Assembly (NCBI RefSeq): GCF_000220395.1
Contig: NW_004086311.1
Coordinates: 3,761 to 67,760 of the forward strand
DNA length: 64,000 nt
Direction of reading: 5' to 3'
From: Ichthyophthirius multifiliis
Taxonomy: Eukaryota > Ciliophora > Oligohymenophorea > Hymenostomatida
Positions 62,809 through 64,000 of the stretch are shown one piece after another (position 1 is the stretch's first letter; the number at the start of each line of letters is the position of its first letter). Under the pieces are notes generated by a model. It was not told the DNA's origin. It searched no databases and saw only the letters and a list, made by a program, of their open reading frames with translations. A program made the position numbers and the translations under genes.

Positions 62809-64000
62809 TTATTTTTTTAAACAATTTAAGAATTTAAATGAATATAAATAAATTGGTAATAAATTTAAAGATAAATAGTTTTTAAGAATGAAAAATGAAG
62901 AAAAACTCAAAAAAACTGCTGAAGAAATATTATCTCATGAAATGATGAGAAGGGACGAAATGGAAAAAGAAAATGAATAATTAGTGTAGATTATAAGTTT
63001 AGAAGATATCAAATAATAAAATATTATAAATTAAAGAATGCAAACCAAATATATTATTAAATATATTTAAGCATTTATGTAGTTAGAGTCGCTCTTTTTA
63101 TAAGGAGATGTGAAAGAATAAGAAATTTAATAAATTTATTAACATAATTTATTACATCAGTATGATTTTATATTATTTTAATGTTTTAGTTTATATTTAA
63201 AATAAAATTAGCGATGACTCATATTTTAATTTAGAAAGTAGAAAATTATAATAAAATGAATTAGAATAATAAGAATAGGAAATAAATAATAATATAGCAA
63301 ATAATAGAAACTTTATGATTGAATAAATTGAAATGTAATATACATAAATAAATAAATAAATAAAGTAATAAAAAAAAAAGGTTTTTTGGATAGCATCCTA
63401 TTGGAATTAATAAATTAATTGAGTAGTTATTCAGTTTATATAATAATTATTCATATGTGTAGGAAAATTTAAAACAAAGACATAGTATTTTACTAGAAAA
63501 TAAAAGTAAAAAACAAGGAGAATATAAATAAATTTAATAAGAATTATAATAATTGTAGGAAAAAAATAAATACGTATAATAAATGGAAGAAGATAAAAGT
63601 TTTGAAAAAGAATTCTTAAATAAAAAAGATGCAATTGATACAGGAATTATAATATTAAATGAAGAAAGTGACTAAAATTAATAATAATAAAAAGTAACTA
63701 CTGTGAATATAATAAATAACGATGAAAACTTATTAGAAAGTTAAAAACTTTTAACAAAAATCTAAAAAAATTAGAATTTTTTATTTCATTTCTTTTACAA
63801 TTTCTGCGAAAGTATAAATAGACTAGGTTAAATAATTTTCTAAATTAATAGCTTTTCAGAAAACATATGTCCTATTGAAATAAATTTAACTACAAAAGAA
63901 ATACTTTAATATATATAAGAGATCTGGTAAGGCTAATTTAATGATAGATCAATAAATATAAAAAAATCACTTATTAATAATAATCTAAAGAGCGTAACAA
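62020..64000 (+). CDS. Coiled-coil protein, partial (continues beyond window); apparent frame break near its start
   Basis: ATG 62020 opens MSVSKPRKQKHRFANMENEK, DMQRKIYEETLKRKRLIKF and then hits TGA at about 62136. The neighbouring frame continues as coding sequence from about the same point (KEKDQLNFEFQKMEEISKYE), so either a base is missing or extra in the A-run at 62110-62130, or translation starts at ATG 62150 (MEEISKYEAQ). After it come DRISLNDYIKYLQEEIQIAD, EFNDLEFLNYTAERRFHDIE and, past a TA-repeat intron (about 62707-62830), LRMKNEEKLKKTAEEILSHE, MMRRDEMEKENEQLVQIISL. Later exons read RHSILLENKSKKQGEYKQIQ and FHFFYNFCESINRLGQIIFQ up to the edge. The repeated helices suggest an axonemal or basal-body coiled-coil protein. 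No named family recognised. Confidence 0.6.
62725..62810. repeat. (TA)n microsatellite inside an intron
   Basis: About 85 bp of TA dinucleotide repeat with two short interruptions, filling an intron of the right-edge coiled-coil gene. Confidence 0.9.

Overview
The window reads as macronuclear-type DNA of a ciliate that uses TAA and TAG for glutamine and TGA as the only stop. It is extremely AT-rich (by eye about 85% A+T), genes are cut by short AT-rich GT..AG introns, and many proteins only become continuous when TAA/TAG are read through. One clear case is the invariant Gln of the ATP synthase alpha P-loop (GDRQTGKT), encoded here by TAA. The composition is most like Ichthyophthirius or another oligohymenophorean; that placement is an inference. 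All products below were read by eye with this code, so exon boundaries are approximate unless stated.

Layout. 0-6.7 kb: a partial UNC-93-like membrane protein (- strand, cut by the window edge), a NEK-type kinase (-), a Pam18/Tim14 J-protein with a long extra N-terminal part (+), ribosomal protein eL21 (-) and a PP2C phosphatase with a signal peptide (+). 7.3-17.2 kb: an alpha/beta hydrolase (+), poorly resolved membrane or basic proteins (+), a B-box zinc-finger protein (-), a tiny coiled-coil protein (-) and two unrecognised genes. 17.5-25.1 kb: a long coiled-coil protein (+), mitochondrial Lon protease (+) and a helical-repeat protein with a mitochondrial-looking N-terminus (-). 25.5-30.7 kb: mitochondrial ATP synthase alpha (-) and the GTPase DRG2 (-). 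30.7-38 kb: mostly gene-poor DNA holding a secreted granule-lattice-like coiled-coil protein and what looks like a decaying protein kinase. 38-46.1 kb: an SR-type RNA-binding protein (+), a small secreted Cys-rich repeat protein (+) and the ciliary protein DLEC1/CFAP81 (-). 47-55.7 kb: a coiled-coil protein with a B-box-like half finger (+), DNA polymerase zeta catalytic subunit REV3 (+) and a small dually lipidated-type protein (+). 55.8-64 kb: a P4-ATPase lipid flippase (-), a METTL21-type methyltransferase (-) and a coiled-coil gene running off the right edge (+).

Functionally this is ordinary eukaryotic chromosome content: mitochondrial proteins (Pam18-like, Lon, ATP synthase alpha, the helical-repeat protein), ciliary or cytoskeletal proteins (DLEC1, NEK, coiled-coil proteins), translation (eL21, DRG2), RNA processing, translesion synthesis and secretion. 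No operon logic is expected or seen. I found no rRNA, convincing tRNA, transposon, CRISPR array or telomere repeat. The most notable items are the extended Pam18-like protein, REV3 with a Cys in place of the polymerase motif B Asn, the twin-repeat secreted Cys-rich protein, and the kinase relic at about 35.7-37.95 kb.
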